From an uncultured Pelagibacteraceae bacterium (lineage in GTDB: Bacteria; Pseudomonadota; Alphaproteobacteria; Pelagibacterales; Pelagibacteraceae), in contig CACFKZ010000001.1 in the NCBI GenBank assembly GCA_902566945.1, forward strand, positions 124,001-188,000: a stretch of 64,000 bases of DNA, given 5' to 3'. Both the position numbers and the translations under genes were made by a program. Under the pieces are notes generated by a model. The model had not been told where the DNA came from. It searched no databases and saw nothing but the letters and a program-made list of their open reading frames with translations. Below, piece after piece: positions 41,094-50,594 of this stretch (the first letter of the stretch is position 1; each line of letters begins with the position of its first letter).

Positions 41094-42432
41094 TCTTTTA
41101 TTAACTAATTCATTAACAAGAAAGAAAGAAATTTTTAAACCAATTAACCCAAAAAAAATTTCTTTATATGCTTGTGGTCCTACAGTTTATGATAATCCAC
41201 ACGTTGGTAATGCTCGTAGTTTAGTTGTATTTGATGTTTTATATCGAGTCTTAAAAGCATTATACAGATCTAATGTAACGTACGTGCGAAATATCACAGA
41301 TGTTGACGACAAAATAATTGAGGCATCTCATAAAAATAAAATGAGCATTGAAGAGATTACAAAAAAAGTAACAAATATTTTTCATGAAAATTGCAAAAGT
41401 TTAAATTGTTTAAAGCCTTCAATAGAACCAAAAGCTACTGAACATATAAAAGGAATGATTGAGATGACTGCTTCATTAATCTCAAAAGGGTTTGCATATG
41501 AAAATAAGGGACATGTTTATTTTTCAGTGAACTCATTTAAAGATTATGGAAAGTTATCAAATAAGAATTTAGACGAATTAAAATCAGGAGCTAGAATTGA
41601 AATTTCTGATTTAAAAAAAAATCCTGTTGATTTTGTTTTATGGAAACCATCAAAAAATGAGGACCCTGGATGGGAGTCACCGTGGGGTAGAGGAAGACCT
41701 GGTTGGCATTTAGAGTGTTCTGTAATGAGTGAAAAATATTTAGGTAAAAACTTTGATATACACGGTGGCGGCCTAGATTTAATTTTTCCTCATCATGAAA
41801 ATGAAATAGCTCAATCATGTTGTAATAATAATACTAAGAATTTCGCTAACTATTGGGTCCATAATGGATTTGTAACAATTAACAATGAAAAAATGTCAAA
41901 ATCCATTGGAAATATAATTACAATTTCAGAAGCAGTTAACAAATATTCTGGTCAAGTAGTCAGACTAGCTCTTTTGAGCGCACATTATAGTCAACCACTT
42001 GATTGGAATGATGAACTTTTAAATAGCCAACAAAGTATTCTTGATAAATGGTACAATCTTTATTCTGAAAAGAAAGAAGATACTTTTGATATCGACAAAA
42101 TATTGTTAGATGATTTAAATACTCCAGGGTACATAGCAAAGATACATGAACTATATAATGACGCTACTAAAGGAGACGAACAAAAAAAATCAAAATTTAA
42201 CAAAGCATGCAAACTTATTGGTCTTTTTAATATAAACAAGAAAGAGTGGGAGAGTTCCAAAAAGAGTAAAATTAGTGTAACTGAAAACTATATATCAAAA
42301 AAAATTGAAGAAAGAACCAAAGCTAAAAATAGTGGTAACTTTGTTCTCGCCGATAAAATAAGAGAAGAATTATTATCAAAAGGCATAATGATTGAAGATC
42401 AAAAAGGAAAAACGATTTGGAAAATAAAATGA
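41086..42432 (+). CDS. cysS: cysteinyl-tRNA synthetase
   Basis: A 448-aa class I synthetase. CGPTVYDNPHVGNAR near residue 28 contains a zinc Cys and the HIGH-equivalent HVGN, WHLECSVMS near 205 supplies another zinc Cys, HGGGLDLIFPHHENE near 225 the His ligand, and EKMSKSIGN near 266 is KMSKS. It charges tRNA-Cys. The length is slightly below usual. The ATG overlaps nadE and the stop overlaps cimA as ATGA. Confidence 0.95.
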   Translation: MSNLLLTNSLTRKKEIFKPINPKKISLYACGPTVYDNPHVGNARSLVVFDVLYRVLKALYRSNVTYVRNITDVDDKIIEASHKNKMSIEEITKKVTNIFHENCKSLNCLKPSIEPKATEHIKGMIEMTASLISKGFAYENKGHVYFSVNSFKDYGKLSNKNLDELKSGARIEISDLKKNPVDFVLWKPSKNEDPGWESPWGRGRPGWHLECSVMSEKYLGKNFDIHGGGLDLIFPHHENEIAQSCCNNNTKNFANYWVHNGFVTINNEKMSKSIGNIITISEAVNKYSGQVVRLALLSAHYSQPLDWNDELLNSQQSILDKWYNLYSEKKEDTFDIDKILLDDLNTPGYIAKIHELYNDATKGDEQKKSKFNKACKLIGLFNINKKEWESSKKSKISVTENYISKKIEERTKAKNSGNFVLADKIREELLSKGIMIEDQKGKTIWKIK

Positions 42433-44033
42433 AAAAAGAAAAAATTTATATTTTTGACACGACACTGCGAGACGGAGCTCAAACAGAAGGCGTTGACTTC
42501 ACAATTGAGGATAAAAATAAGATTGCAAAAGTTTTATCTGATATAGGTGTTGACTATATAGAAGGGGGCTGGCCTGGAGCAAATCCAGTTGATACAAAAT
42601 TCTTTTCAAAACCACCTATAATGCATCAAACACAATTTACAGCGTTTGGAATGACAAAAAAAACAGGTAGAAGTGCTGATAACGATCCTGGTTTGGCTTC
42701 ATTAGTTAATGCTAATACGCCTGCTGTATGCGTTGTCGGAAAATCGTGGGATTTTCATGTCAAAGTTGCTCTTGGCATTAAAAATGAAGAAAATTTAGAA
42801 AATATAAAAGAGACCACAAAACATTTTGTAAAGAATAATAAAGAATTTTTGTTTGATGCTGAACATTTTTTTGATGGATACAAAGCTAACTCTGAATATG
42901 CAATTTCTTGTCTAAAACAAGCATATGATAATGGAGCAAGATGGGTAGTTTTATGTGATACAAATGGAGGCACCTTACCCAATGAAGTAAGAGAGATCGT
43001 ATCAAAGGTTTCTAAAGTAATTCCTGGGAAAAATCTTGGTATTCACGCTCATAATGATACAGAAAATGCTGTCGCAAATTCTTTAGCTGCTGTGGAATGT
43101 GGTGCAAGGCAAATTCAAGGTACTATAAATGGATTAGGAGAAAGATGTGGTAATGCAAATTTAATGTCAATAATTCCTAATTTATGTCTTAAAAAATCTT
43201 TTAGTGATAAGTTTGAAATTAATATTAAAAAAGAAAAATTATCCTCTTTAACAGATTGTTCAAGATTGCTTGATGAAATATTAAATAGAAAACCAAATAA
43301 AAATATGGCTTATGTAGGTGCGTCAGCATTCTCACATAAAGGAGGTTTACATGTTTCAGCAGTAAAAAAAGACCCAAAAACTTATGAACATATTGATCCT
43401 GAATTGATAGGTAATCACAGAAATATAATTATCTCAAATCAATCTGGAAGATCAAACATACTATCAAGGTTAGAGAAATATGGAGTAAAAATTGACTCTA
43501 AAGACTCAAAAGTTCAAAAAATTTTAGATGAAGTCAAAGATAGAGAATTTAGTGGTTATTCTTATGATGGTGCAGATGCGTCTTTTGAACTTTTAGCTAA
43601 TAGACTTTTAGGCAAAGTGCCGGAATACTTAAAGGTGAAAAGCTATGATGTTAACGTTTCCAAATCGGATAAAATTAAAACTAAAGCTAGCGTTGTTTTT
43701 TTAATCGACGGTAAAGAAATCGAGTGTCATGGTGAGGGAAATGGTCCAGTAAATGCTTTAGATAATGCTATAAGATCAAACTTTAAAAAGGTTACAAAAT
43801 ATTATAATTTTTTTTCAGATCTTAAATTGCTTGATTATAAAGTGAGAATTTTGAATACAGGTACTGAGGCTACAACAAGAGTATTAATTGAGAGTACCGA
43901 TAAAAAAGGTATAAGTTGGTTTACTGTTGGCGTTTCGCCAAATATAATTGAAGCCTCATTTAAAGCCTTAATTGATAGCTTAGATTACAAGCTTTATAAA
44001 GAAAGAGCTCCAGCCAATTTAAATGAAAAATAA
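42429..44033 (+). CDS. cimA: (R)-citramalate synthase
   Basis: The ATG at 42429 overlaps the cysS stop as ATGA, giving 534 aa. The N-terminal FDTTLRDGAQTEGVDFT is the DRE-TIM lyase signature with the metal Asp and catalytic Arg, LGIHAHNDTENA near residue 202 supplies the metal His pair, and GTINGLGERCGNANL near 235 follows. The C-terminal LeuA-like regulatory domain is present (about 380-534). The length and the DGAQTEG motif fit citramalate synthase (pyruvate plus acetyl-CoA) rather than isopropylmalate synthase, giving a threonine-independent route to isoleucine. Confidence 0.9.
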   Translation: MKKEKIYIFDTTLRDGAQTEGVDFTIEDKNKIAKVLSDIGVDYIEGGWPGANPVDTKFFSKPPIMHQTQFTAFGMTKKTGRSADNDPGLASLVNANTPAVCVVGKSWDFHVKVALGIKNEENLENIKETTKHFVKNNKEFLFDAEHFFDGYKANSEYAISCLKQAYDNGARWVVLCDTNGGTLPNEVREIVSKVSKVIPGKNLGIHAHNDTENAVANSLAAVECGARQIQGTINGLGERCGNANLMSIIPNLCLKKSFSDKFEINIKKEKLSSLTDCSRLLDEILNRKPNKNMAYVGASAFSHKGGLHVSAVKKDPKTYEHIDPELIGNHRNIIISNQSGRSNILSRLEKYGVKIDSKDSKVQKILDEVKDREFSGYSYDGADASFELLANRLLGKVPEYLKVKSYDVNVSKSDKIKTKASVVFLIDGKEIECHGEGNGPVNALDNAIRSNFKKVTKYYNFFSDLKLLDYKVRILNTGTEATTRVLIESTDKKGISWFTVGVSPNIIEASFKALIDSLDYKLYKERAPANLNEK

Positions 44034-44748
44034 ATTTGGGTTTATATTAGTTAAACCTCAATTAGGTGAAAATATCGGCGCATGCGCTAGATCAATGAAA
44101 AATTTTGGTTTCAAAAAATTAATTATTGTTTCACCAAAATTTACCTTTCCTAATCATAAAACAAAAGTAACTTCTGTTGGCGCATACGATGTAATAAAAA
44201 ATTCAAAAGTTTTTAAGCAAGTAGACAGTGCAATAAAAGAATTTGATTTAGTTATCTCTATGAGTGCAAGAAGAAGAGATATTAACAAAAAACACATTTC
44301 GATGCGGGACTTTTTAAGTATTTTGAATAGTCAAAAATATTCTAAAATTGGTTTGATGTTTGGGCCAGAATCCTCAGGTCTCTCAAATAAAGATCTTGCT
44401 TTATCAAATTTTGTCCTACAAATTCCAACTTCAAAAAATTTTAAGTCCTTGAACTTATCTCACTCAATTACAATTATCTGTTACGAAATATTTAAGATTT
44501 TAAATAAAAAATCTTTTACAAAAAAAGGAAAAAAAATAAGAATATCTTCAAAATCTAAGATTATGTCAGTTGTAAAACATCTGTTGAAATTACTTGATGA
44601 AAAGAATTTTTTTCTTCCAAAAGAAAAAAAACACTCAATGATCCTAAACATTCATAACTTAATTTATAGACTTGAGCCTAATGACAAAGAATTAAGGATT
44701 TTGGCCAGTATTATAAGCTCTTTAAATAAAAAAACTCTTAAACCGTAA
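44023..44748 (+). CDS. trmJ: TrmJ-type tRNA 2'-O-methyltransferase
   Basis: A 241-aa SPOUT methyltransferase. The N-terminal FILVKPQLGENIGACARSMKNFG is the TrmH-family motif 1, GLMFGPESSGLSN near residue 108 is motif 2, and LNLSHSITIICYEI near 145 is motif 3 of the trefoil knot. It resembles TrmJ (2'-O-methylation at position 32 of tRNA). It starts 11 nt inside the end of cimA. Family assignment is firm; target nucleotide is inferred. Confidence 0.88.
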   Translation: MKNKFGFILVKPQLGENIGACARSMKNFGFKKLIIVSPKFTFPNHKTKVTSVGAYDVIKNSKVFKQVDSAIKEFDLVISMSARRRDINKKHISMRDFLSILNSQKYSKIGLMFGPESSGLSNKDLALSNFVLQIPTSKNFKSLNLSHSITIICYEIFKILNKKSFTKKGKKIRISSKSKIMSVVKHLLKLLDEKNFFLPKEKKHSMILNIHNLIYRLEPNDKELRILASIISSLNKKTLKP

Positions 44749-44776
44749 TTGACAAACCCAACTGAAATCCTATAAG
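44749..44776 (+). promoter_or_regulatory. probable sigma-70 promoter for rpsD
   Basis: A consensus TTGACA (44749-44754) directly follows the trmJ stop codon; TATAAG (44771-44776) comes after a 16-nt spacer. The rpsD start is 16 bp further. This is the best -35 match noticed in the window, suited to a ribosomal protein gene. Confidence 0.6.
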
Positions 44777-44792
44777 AACTCAGCAATAAATA

Positions 44793-45410
44793 ATGACAAA
44801 AAGATTAAAATCTAAACATAAAGTTGATAGAAGGTTGAAAGCTAATATTTGGGGTAGACCAAAAAGTCCATTTAATTCAAGAGCATATCCACCAGGCCAA
44901 CACGGTCAAAATAAAAAAGGTAAACCAACTGATTATGGTGTCCAACTTCAAGCTAAGCAAAAGTTGAAAGCTTACTACGGTAACATTAATGAGAGACAAT
45001 TTAGAAATATTTACAGAAAAGCTTTATCTAAAAAGGGTGATACAACAGAAAATTTAATAGCACTTCTTGAAAGTCGATTAGACACAGTTATTTATAGAGC
45101 AAAGTTTGCTCCTACAGTATTTGCAGCAAGGCAAATGATTAATCATGGACATATAAAAGTTAATAAAAAAAGAGTAAATATAGCAAGCTACGTTGTAAGA
45201 GATACAGATTTAATTGAGATAAGAGAAAAATCAAAAAAACTTACAGTTATAGATGGATCTTTACAAAGCAAAGAGAGAGATGTTCCAGAATATATTCAAT
45301 TAGACAATAAAAATAAAACAGCTAAGTTGATAAGAGTTCCAAAATTTTCTGAGGTGCCTTATCCCGTTATAATGGAGCCTAACTTAGTAATTGAATATTA
45401 TTCTAGATAA
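44793..45410 (+). CDS. rpsD: 30S ribosomal protein S4
   Basis: A 205-aa S4. The basic N-terminus [33 protein letters not shown] and the S4 RNA-binding domain [34 protein letters not shown] are all present. It is a primary 16S rRNA-binding and assembly protein. It has its own promoter here, outside the alpha operon in which it sits in E. coli. Confidence 0.96.
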   Translation: MTKRLKSKHKVDRRLKANIWGRPKSPFNSRAYPPGQHGQNKKGKPTDYGVQLQAKQKLKAYYGNINERQFRNIYRKALSKKGDTTENLIALLESRLDTVIYRAKFAPTVFAARQMINHGHIKVNKKRVNIASYVVRDTDLIEIREKSKKLTVIDGSLQSKERDVPEYIQLDNKNKTAKLIRVPKFSEVPYPVIMEPNLVIEYYSR

Positions 45411-46154
45411 TTGAATTTTTTTAGCCTATTTAAAAGAAGAATTATTTATAATTTAAAAAAAAAATACTCTATAGATCAAGATTATTTTCCTAAGGCAGAT
45501 CTAGATTATTTGTTTAATCATTATGGTAGCGACAAAGCTCATAAATTAGCAAAAACAAATAATACCGGACACGGCTTTTCTAATTTTTATGAAGAACATT
45601 TGAAGAGTTGGAAAGACAAAGAAATTACAATTTTAGAAATAGGATCTTTTGCAGGGGCATCTGCATCTGCATTTGTAAAATATTTTAATAAAGCGAAAGT
45701 TTTTTGTTTTGACGTCAATATATCTAATTTTAAATATCATTCAAAAAGGATTGAGGTTTTTGGTATTGACATTAAAAATACAATAAAAATTAAAGATATT
45801 TTAAGAAAAATTTTTAAAAACCATAACTTTGAAAATTTTGACTTAATCATTGATGATGGGTCCCATCAGCTGAGTGATATTCTTTATAGTTTAAAATTTT
45901 TTTTCAAGTATTTAAAAAAAGATGGAATATTTGTAATTGAAGACTATAAACATCCAAATTATTACAAATATAATAATGATATAGACCATATTTTTGTAGA
46001 CGAATTATTAAGGAATTTAAAAGAAAAAAGAAATTTCATATCCTCTCTTTTTACTAATGATGATCAGTTATACTTGTTTAGTAAGATAAGGAAAATCGAG
46101 TCCTATGAAGGCAATTTAAGTGACTCGAACATTTGTTTTATAAAAAATAGTTAG
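45411..46154 (+). CDS. class I SAM-dependent methyltransferase (MycE/TylF-like fold)
   Basis: A 247-aa protein starting at a TTG immediately after the rpsD stop; no ATG exists in the first 60 codons, and the tight position supports this start. SNFYEEHL, ILEIGSFAGASASAFVKYF near residue 78, FDVNIS and FDLIIDDGSHQLSD near 145 are the SAM- and metal-binding features of MycE/macrocin-type O-methyltransferases, followed by GIFVIEDYK. Many in this group modify surface sugars. The substrate is unknown. It overlaps the convergent grxD by 4 nt. Confidence 0.8.
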   Translation: MNFFSLFKRRIIYNLKKKYSIDQDYFPKADLDYLFNHYGSDKAHKLAKTNNTGHGFSNFYEEHLKSWKDKEITILEIGSFAGASASAFVKYFNKAKVFCFDVNISNFKYHSKRIEVFGIDIKNTIKIKDILRKIFKNHNFENFDLIIDDGSHQLSDILYSLKFFFKYLKKDGIFVIEDYKHPNYYKYNNDIDHIFVDELLRNLKEKRNFISSLFTNDDQLYLFSKIRKIESYEGNLSDSNICFIKNS

Positions 46155-46471
46155 ATAATTTTCTTTATTTCAAAAAGTTTTTTTAATTCACCTTTCTCAA
46201 ACATTTCCTTGACTATATCACATCCGCCTATAAATTCTTCTTTGACATAAAGTTGTGGTATAGTAGGCCAATCGCTATATTCTTTAATTCCTTGTCTAAG
46301 ATTTTCATCCTCTAAAACATTTATACCTTTAAAGTCAACTTTAAGGTGCTTAAGTACATTTGAAACAGCCATTGAAAAACCACATTGAGGCTGTTCTGGT
46401 GTTCCTTTCATAAATAAACAAACGTCATTCTTTTTAATTAAATCATTTATCTTATCTTTAACATTCATCAT
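46151..46471 (-). CDS. grxD: monothiol glutaredoxin (Grx4 type)
   Basis: A 106-aa monothiol glutaredoxin with the CGFS active site in PEQPQCGFSMAV near residue 30, WPTIPQLYV with the cis-Pro, and the GGCDIV glutathione-binding motif near 87. Members carry [2Fe-2S] clusters and partner BolA proteins. Here bolA is directly upstream with a 4-nt overlap, so the two may form a cluster-binding complex. Confidence 0.95.
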   Translation of the reverse strand: MMNVKDKINDLIKKNDVCLFMKGTPEQPQCGFSMAVSNVLKHLKVDFKGINVLEDENLRQGIKEYSDWPTIPQLYVKEEFIGGCDIVKEMFEKGELKKLFEIKKII

Positions 46472-46698
46472 TCTGCAAAAGTATTAATTGATAATGCGTG
46501 TAACTCGTTTCCCATTTTACCTTTAAGTGATTTATATACTAACTTATGTTGCTCTATCTTATTTAAATTTTTAAACATTTTAGATTTTATTGTAGCTGAA
46601 TAATGATTATTATCACCAGCTAAGTCTACAATTTCTATTTTAGCATCTGGTATCGTTTCTTTAATTAGTTTTCTTATTTCATCAAGAGCTAGAGGCAT
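46468..46698 (-). CDS. BolA-family protein
   Basis: A 76-aa BolA-like protein. IKETIPDAKIEIVDLAGDNNHYSATI and LNKIEQHKLVYKSLKGKMGNELHALSI carry the family's conserved His in the second half and the helix-turn-helix-like core. It fits the short BolA/IbaG group. It follows purL by a 1-nt overlap and precedes grxD. Together with Grx4 it probably acts in iron-sulfur cluster handling. Confidence 0.93.
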   Translation of the reverse strand: MPLALDEIRKLIKETIPDAKIEIVDLAGDNNHYSATIKSKMFKNLNKIEQHKLVYKSLKGKMGNELHALSINTFAE

Positions 46699-48878
46699 TA
46701 ATAATTATTATACCATTGATTATTTACTTTATATAGGACATTTGTGTCTATTTTCATTTCATCTTCAATTTCAAAAAATTTTTCTTGTGTTTCGCCAATT
46801 ATTTCATAATAAATACTATCGCTTTGTAAAAATTTTTCTACTGAGGCTAAATTTTTTTTATCAATTTCTACGACGTATCTTCCTTGATCTTCACCAAAAA
46901 AATACCCATTTAAATCTATAAGTTTTTTCGATTTTTTAATTTTAATACCTAAGTTAGACTCCATACTCATTTCACTTAATGCAACAAGTAAACCGCCGTT
47001 AGAAATATCGTGTGCAGATAAAACTAAGTTTCTTTCAATAAGGTTTAATACCATATCTCCATTATTTTTTTCATTAATTAGATTTATTTCTGGAGGATTT
47101 CCATCAATGATAGAGTAATTTTCTTTTAAAAAACAGCTTTGTTCTAGATGGCCAAAAGTTTTACCTATCAAAATTATAATACTTTTTTCTTTTTTAAATT
47201 TATGACTTAACGGTTTATTGAGATTATGAATTAATCCAATACCTCCAATCACTGGAGTTGGATAAATATTTTTTTTATTTGTTCCATTATAAAAAGACAC
47301 ATTACCCGAAACCACAGGAAATTTTAAAAACTCGCAAGCTTCTTTTATACCCTCTAAACATTCAGCAAATTCCCCCATGATCTCCTCATTTTCTGGATTT
47401 CCAAAATTTAAGCAATTTGTAATAGCTAAAGGTCTTGAACCAACAGAAATTAAATTTCTCCAGTTTTCACAAACGATTTGTTTCCCTCCGGTAATTGGAT
47501 GTGACTTACAATAATTTGCCGATGAATCAACAGATAAAGCAATAGCTTTATTTTTATTATGTATTCTAATAATAGCCGCATCAGAACCTGATTTTTGAGC
47601 AGTATCACACATCACCATTTGATCATATTGGTGAGTAATCCAACTTTTATTAGAGTGATTTGGAGAAGAAAGTATTTTAATTAATGATTCTTCAATTTTA
47701 ATTTTCTTTAATTTTTTTAAATTTAATTTTTTTTTGGATATCCCTTTTTTTGACCACTTCCTATTATAAATTGGTGCTTTTGATGCTAAAGCCTCTAAAG
47801 GAATTTCTCCCTCAATTTTGTTTTTGAATTTTAAAGTTAATTTATTTGTATCAGTTGTTTTTCCAATTATTACAAAATCTAAATCCCATTTATTAAATAT
47901 CTTTCTAGCGTGATCTTCTTTGCCATCCTCTAATATGATTAACATTCTTTCTTGGCTTTCTGATAACATCATCTCATAAGGTGTCATGTTTTCCTCTCTA
48001 CATGGAACTTTATCAAGTTCTAATTCGATTCCTAAAGAACCTTTAGAAGCCATTTCAACGCTCGAGGAGGTTAAACCAGCAGCACCCATATCTTGAATAG
48101 CAATAATAGAGTCATCTTTCATTAATTCTAAACATGCTTCTAAAAGTAATTTTTCTGTAAAAGGATCGCCAACTTGAACAGTTGGTTTTTTATCGTCAGA
48201 ATTTTCATCAAACTCTGCAGAAGCCATTGAAGCACCGTGTATGCCATCACGGCCAGTTTTCGATCCAACGTATACAACTGATTTGTTGACACCTTTGGCT
48301 TTTGAATAAAATATTTTATTTTTTTTTGCGTGACCAACTGCCATTGCATTTACTAATATATTCTCGTTGTAAGTTTCGTTAAATTTTGTTTCCCCGGCTA
48401 CAGTAGGAATTCCTATACAATTTCCATATCCGCCAATACCAGAAACTACGCCATTTAGAAGACTTTTAGTTTTTGGATGATTTGGCGAACCAAAATGAAT
48501 CGAATTCAAAAGAGCAATCGGTCTTGCGCCCATAGTAAAAACATCCCTTAAAATTCCTCCTACTCCTGTAGCGGCACCTTGATAGGGTTCGATATAGGAA
48601 GGATGATTGTGGCTTTCAATTTTAAAAACTATCGCATCATCGTCTCCGATATCAACAACACCTGCGTTTTCACCTGGACCTTGTATTACTTGTTTTCCCT
48701 TTGTAGGAAGTTTTTTTAAATGTAGTCTAGAAGATTTATAAGAGCAATGTTCATTCCACATTGCGGAGAAAATTCCAAGTTCTAATAAATTAGGATTTCT
48801 TTTAAGAAGTTTTTTAATATTTTCATATTCCTCTATTTTAAGTCCATGTTTTTCAATTATAGTATTAGTAATTTCCAT
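46698..48878 (-). CDS. purL: phosphoribosylformylglycinamidine synthase subunit PurL
   Basis: A 726-aa small-form PurL, which needs PurS and PurQ, both encoded upstream. [15 protein letters not shown] near residue 38, [22 protein letters not shown] near 90 with the catalytic His, and [17 protein letters not shown] near 255 are the ATP-grasp-like AIR-synthase features; [13 protein letters not shown] is in the second half. It forms FGAM from FGAR with ATP and PurQ-derived ammonia. It is the longest gene in the purine operon. Confidence 0.96.
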   Translation of the reverse strand: MEITNTIIEKHGLKIEEYENIKKLLKRNPNLLELGIFSAMWNEHCSYKSSRLHLKKLPTKGKQVIQGPGENAGVVDIGDDDAIVFKIESHNHPSYIEPYQGAATGVGGILRDVFTMGARPIALLNSIHFGSPNHPKTKSLLNGVVSGIGGYGNCIGIPTVAGETKFNETYNENILVNAMAVGHAKKNKIFYSKAKGVNKSVVYVGSKTGRDGIHGASMASAEFDENSDDKKPTVQVGDPFTEKLLLEACLELMKDDSIIAIQDMGAAGLTSSSVEMASKGSLGIELELDKVPCREENMTPYEMMLSESQERMLIILEDGKEDHARKIFNKWDLDFVIIGKTTDTNKLTLKFKNKIEGEIPLEALASKAPIYNRKWSKKGISKKKLNLKKLKKIKIEESLIKILSSPNHSNKSWITHQYDQMVMCDTAQKSGSDAAIIRIHNKNKAIALSVDSSANYCKSHPITGGKQIVCENWRNLISVGSRPLAITNCLNFGNPENEEIMGEFAECLEGIKEACEFLKFPVVSGNVSFYNGTNKKNIYPTPVIGGIGLIHNLNKPLSHKFKKEKSIIILIGKTFGHLEQSCFLKENYSIIDGNPPEINLINEKNNGDMVLNLIERNLVLSAHDISNGGLLVALSEMSMESNLGIKIKKSKKLIDLNGYFFGEDQGRYVVEIDKKNLASVEKFLQSDSIYYEIIGETQEKFFEIEDEMKIDTNVLYKVNNQWYNNY

Positions 48879-48880
48879 TT

Positions 48881-49558
48881 TTAATTTAATATACTAGAAA
48901 ACAAATTTACTCCGTCAGTATTAGAAATAAGTTTATCAATCATTCTCTCAGGATGAGGCATCATTCCTAATATATTTTTTTTTGAGTTGAATATTCCAGC
49001 TATGTTTTCAATAGCTCCATTTGGATTAGATTGATTGTTAATGTTCCCCTTTTCATCACAATATTTAAAAGCAATTAAATTTTCATTTTTAAGTTCATCT
49101 AAATGAGTTGAGTTTGTAAAGTAATTACCTTCATTGTGTGCAATATTTATTTTCAAAACCTGATTCAACTTGTATTTTGAAGTAAACCTTGTCTGATTAT
49201 TAATTACTTTAATATTTATATCCTTATTAATAAATTTAAGATGTTTATTTCTCAACAATGTGCCTTTTAACAAGCCAGTTTCTGTTAAAATTTGAAATCC
49301 ATTACAAATACCTAAAACTAAACATCCAGAGTTAGCTGCTCTAATTACCTCTTCAATTATTAAAGACTTTCCTGCAATTGCTCCCGATCGTAAGTAATCC
49401 CCATATGAAAAGCCTCCAGGGATAACAATTAAATCTGATTTTGGTAAATTAGTTTCTTTGTGCCAAACCATTTGATTTTTAAATTGCATTTTCTCTAGCG
49501 CATTAGCTATATCCCTATCACAGTTTGAACCAGGAAAAACAATTACTGAGGATTTCAT
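48881..49558 (-). CDS. purQ: phosphoribosylformylglycinamidine synthase subunit PurQ
   Basis: A 225-aa class I glutamine amidotransferase. [11 protein letters not shown] near residue 82 supplies the nucleophile Cys, [11 protein letters not shown] near 197 the His and Glu of the triad, and [14 protein letters not shown] near 46 the oxyanion loop. It releases ammonia from glutamine for PurL. It begins 1 nt from purS overlap and ends 2 nt before purL. Confidence 0.95.
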   Translation of the reverse strand: MKSSVIVFPGSNCDRDIANALEKMQFKNQMVWHKETNLPKSDLIVIPGGFSYGDYLRSGAIAGKSLIIEEVIRAANSGCLVLGICNGFQILTETGLLKGTLLRNKHLKFINKDINIKVINNQTRFTSKYKLNQVLKINIAHNEGNYFTNSTHLDELKNENLIAFKYCDEKGNINNQSNPNGAIENIAGIFNSKKNILGMMPHPERMIDKLISNTDGVNLFSSILN

Positions 49559-49797
49559 TATAGTTTATTAATTTTGTAATCTTCAATAATCAAATTCACT
49601 AGAAGTTTTTTACACATATCGTCCACTTTTATTTCAGCTTTTTTTTGATCTTTTTCATCGATTTCTATTTCAAAAAATTTCCCTTGTCTGATAGATTTTA
49701 AATCGTTCATGCCTAAATTATTAAGTGTATTTTGAACTACTTTTCCTTGTGGATCCAAGACATCTTTTTTAAGTACTACTGTAACTGAAAATTTCAA
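49558..49797 (-). CDS. purS: phosphoribosylformylglycinamidine synthase subunit PurS
   Basis: A 79-aa PurS: VTVVLKKDVLDPQGKVVQNTL and LGMNDLKSIRQGKFFEIEI are the conserved strand-helix-strand units. PurS bridges PurL and PurQ and stabilises the ammonia channel. Its presence next to a 726-aa PurL confirms the three-subunit form of the enzyme. It is 1 nt downstream of purC. Confidence 0.94.
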   Translation of the reverse strand: MKFSVTVVLKKDVLDPQGKVVQNTLNNLGMNDLKSIRQGKFFEIEIDEKDQKKAEIKVDDMCKKLLVNLIIEDYKINKL

Positions 49798-49798
49798 T

Positions 49799-50590
49799 TT
49801 ATTTTTTTTTAAATTTTAAAGGAATAGTTTTTCCAAAATTAACTTCACTTATGTTAGTTTCTTCAGGCATTATTCCAAATCTTCTAGCAACGTCCTGGTA
49901 AGCTTGAATAATATTACCTAAGTCTTTTCTAAATCTGTCTTTATCTAGTTTTTTTTCAGTTTTTGAATCCCATAATCGACATGTGTCTGGGCTAATTTCA
50001 TCAGCTAAAACTATCTCTTTTTTTTCAGTATCTTTATTCCATGCTTTTCCATATTCAATTTTAAAATCAACAAGCTTTATACCTATAGCTCTAAACATAC
50101 CTGATAAAATATCATTAATTCTTAATGTTGTTTTGTCTATGGATTTAATTTCATTCTCAGATGCCCATCCAAAAGAAAAAATATGCTCTCTTGAAATTAA
50201 TGGATCATTTAATTCATCTTTTTTATAACAGTACTCTAACAAAGGTTTTTCAAGCACAGTACCTTCTGGTATTCCTAATCTTTTCGTGAGTGAGCCAGTT
50301 GCAATATTTCTAACTATAAATTCTATTGGAAAAATTTCAGCTTTTTTTATCAACTGTTCTCGCATATTAAGTCTTTTGACCAGATGAGTTTTAATTCCAC
50401 ATTGTGATAAATTTGTTAAAATATATTCCGATATTCTATTATTTAAAACACCTTTACCTTCAACTTTTGCTTTTTTGAGATTATTGAAAGCAGTAGCATC
50501 ATCTTTAAAATGTTGAATTACTAAATTTTTATCTTTAGTCTCGTAAATAACTTTTGCTTTACCTTCGTATAATTTATTACCTTTATTCAT
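49799..50590 (-). CDS. purC: SAICAR synthetase
   Basis: A 263-aa PurC. YEGKAKVIYETKD at the N-terminus is the ATP-grasp-like glycine loop, PIEFIVRNIATGSLTKRLG near residue 95 contains CAIR-binding residues, and LVDFKIEYGK plus LADEISPDTCRLWD near 195 are the catalytic signatures. It adds aspartate to CAIR. Position between purB and purS in a compact operon agrees with the role. Confidence 0.95.
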   Translation of the reverse strand: MNKGNKLYEGKAKVIYETKDKNLVIQHFKDDATAFNNLKKAKVEGKGVLNNRISEYILTNLSQCGIKTHLVKRLNMREQLIKKAEIFPIEFIVRNIATGSLTKRLGIPEGTVLEKPLLEYCYKKDELNDPLISREHIFSFGWASENEIKSIDKTTLRINDILSGMFRAIGIKLVDFKIEYGKAWNKDTEKKEIVLADEISPDTCRLWDSKTEKKLDKDRFRKDLGNIIQAYQDVARRFGIMPEETNISEVNFGKTIPLKFKKK

Positions 50591-50594
50591 CTGA

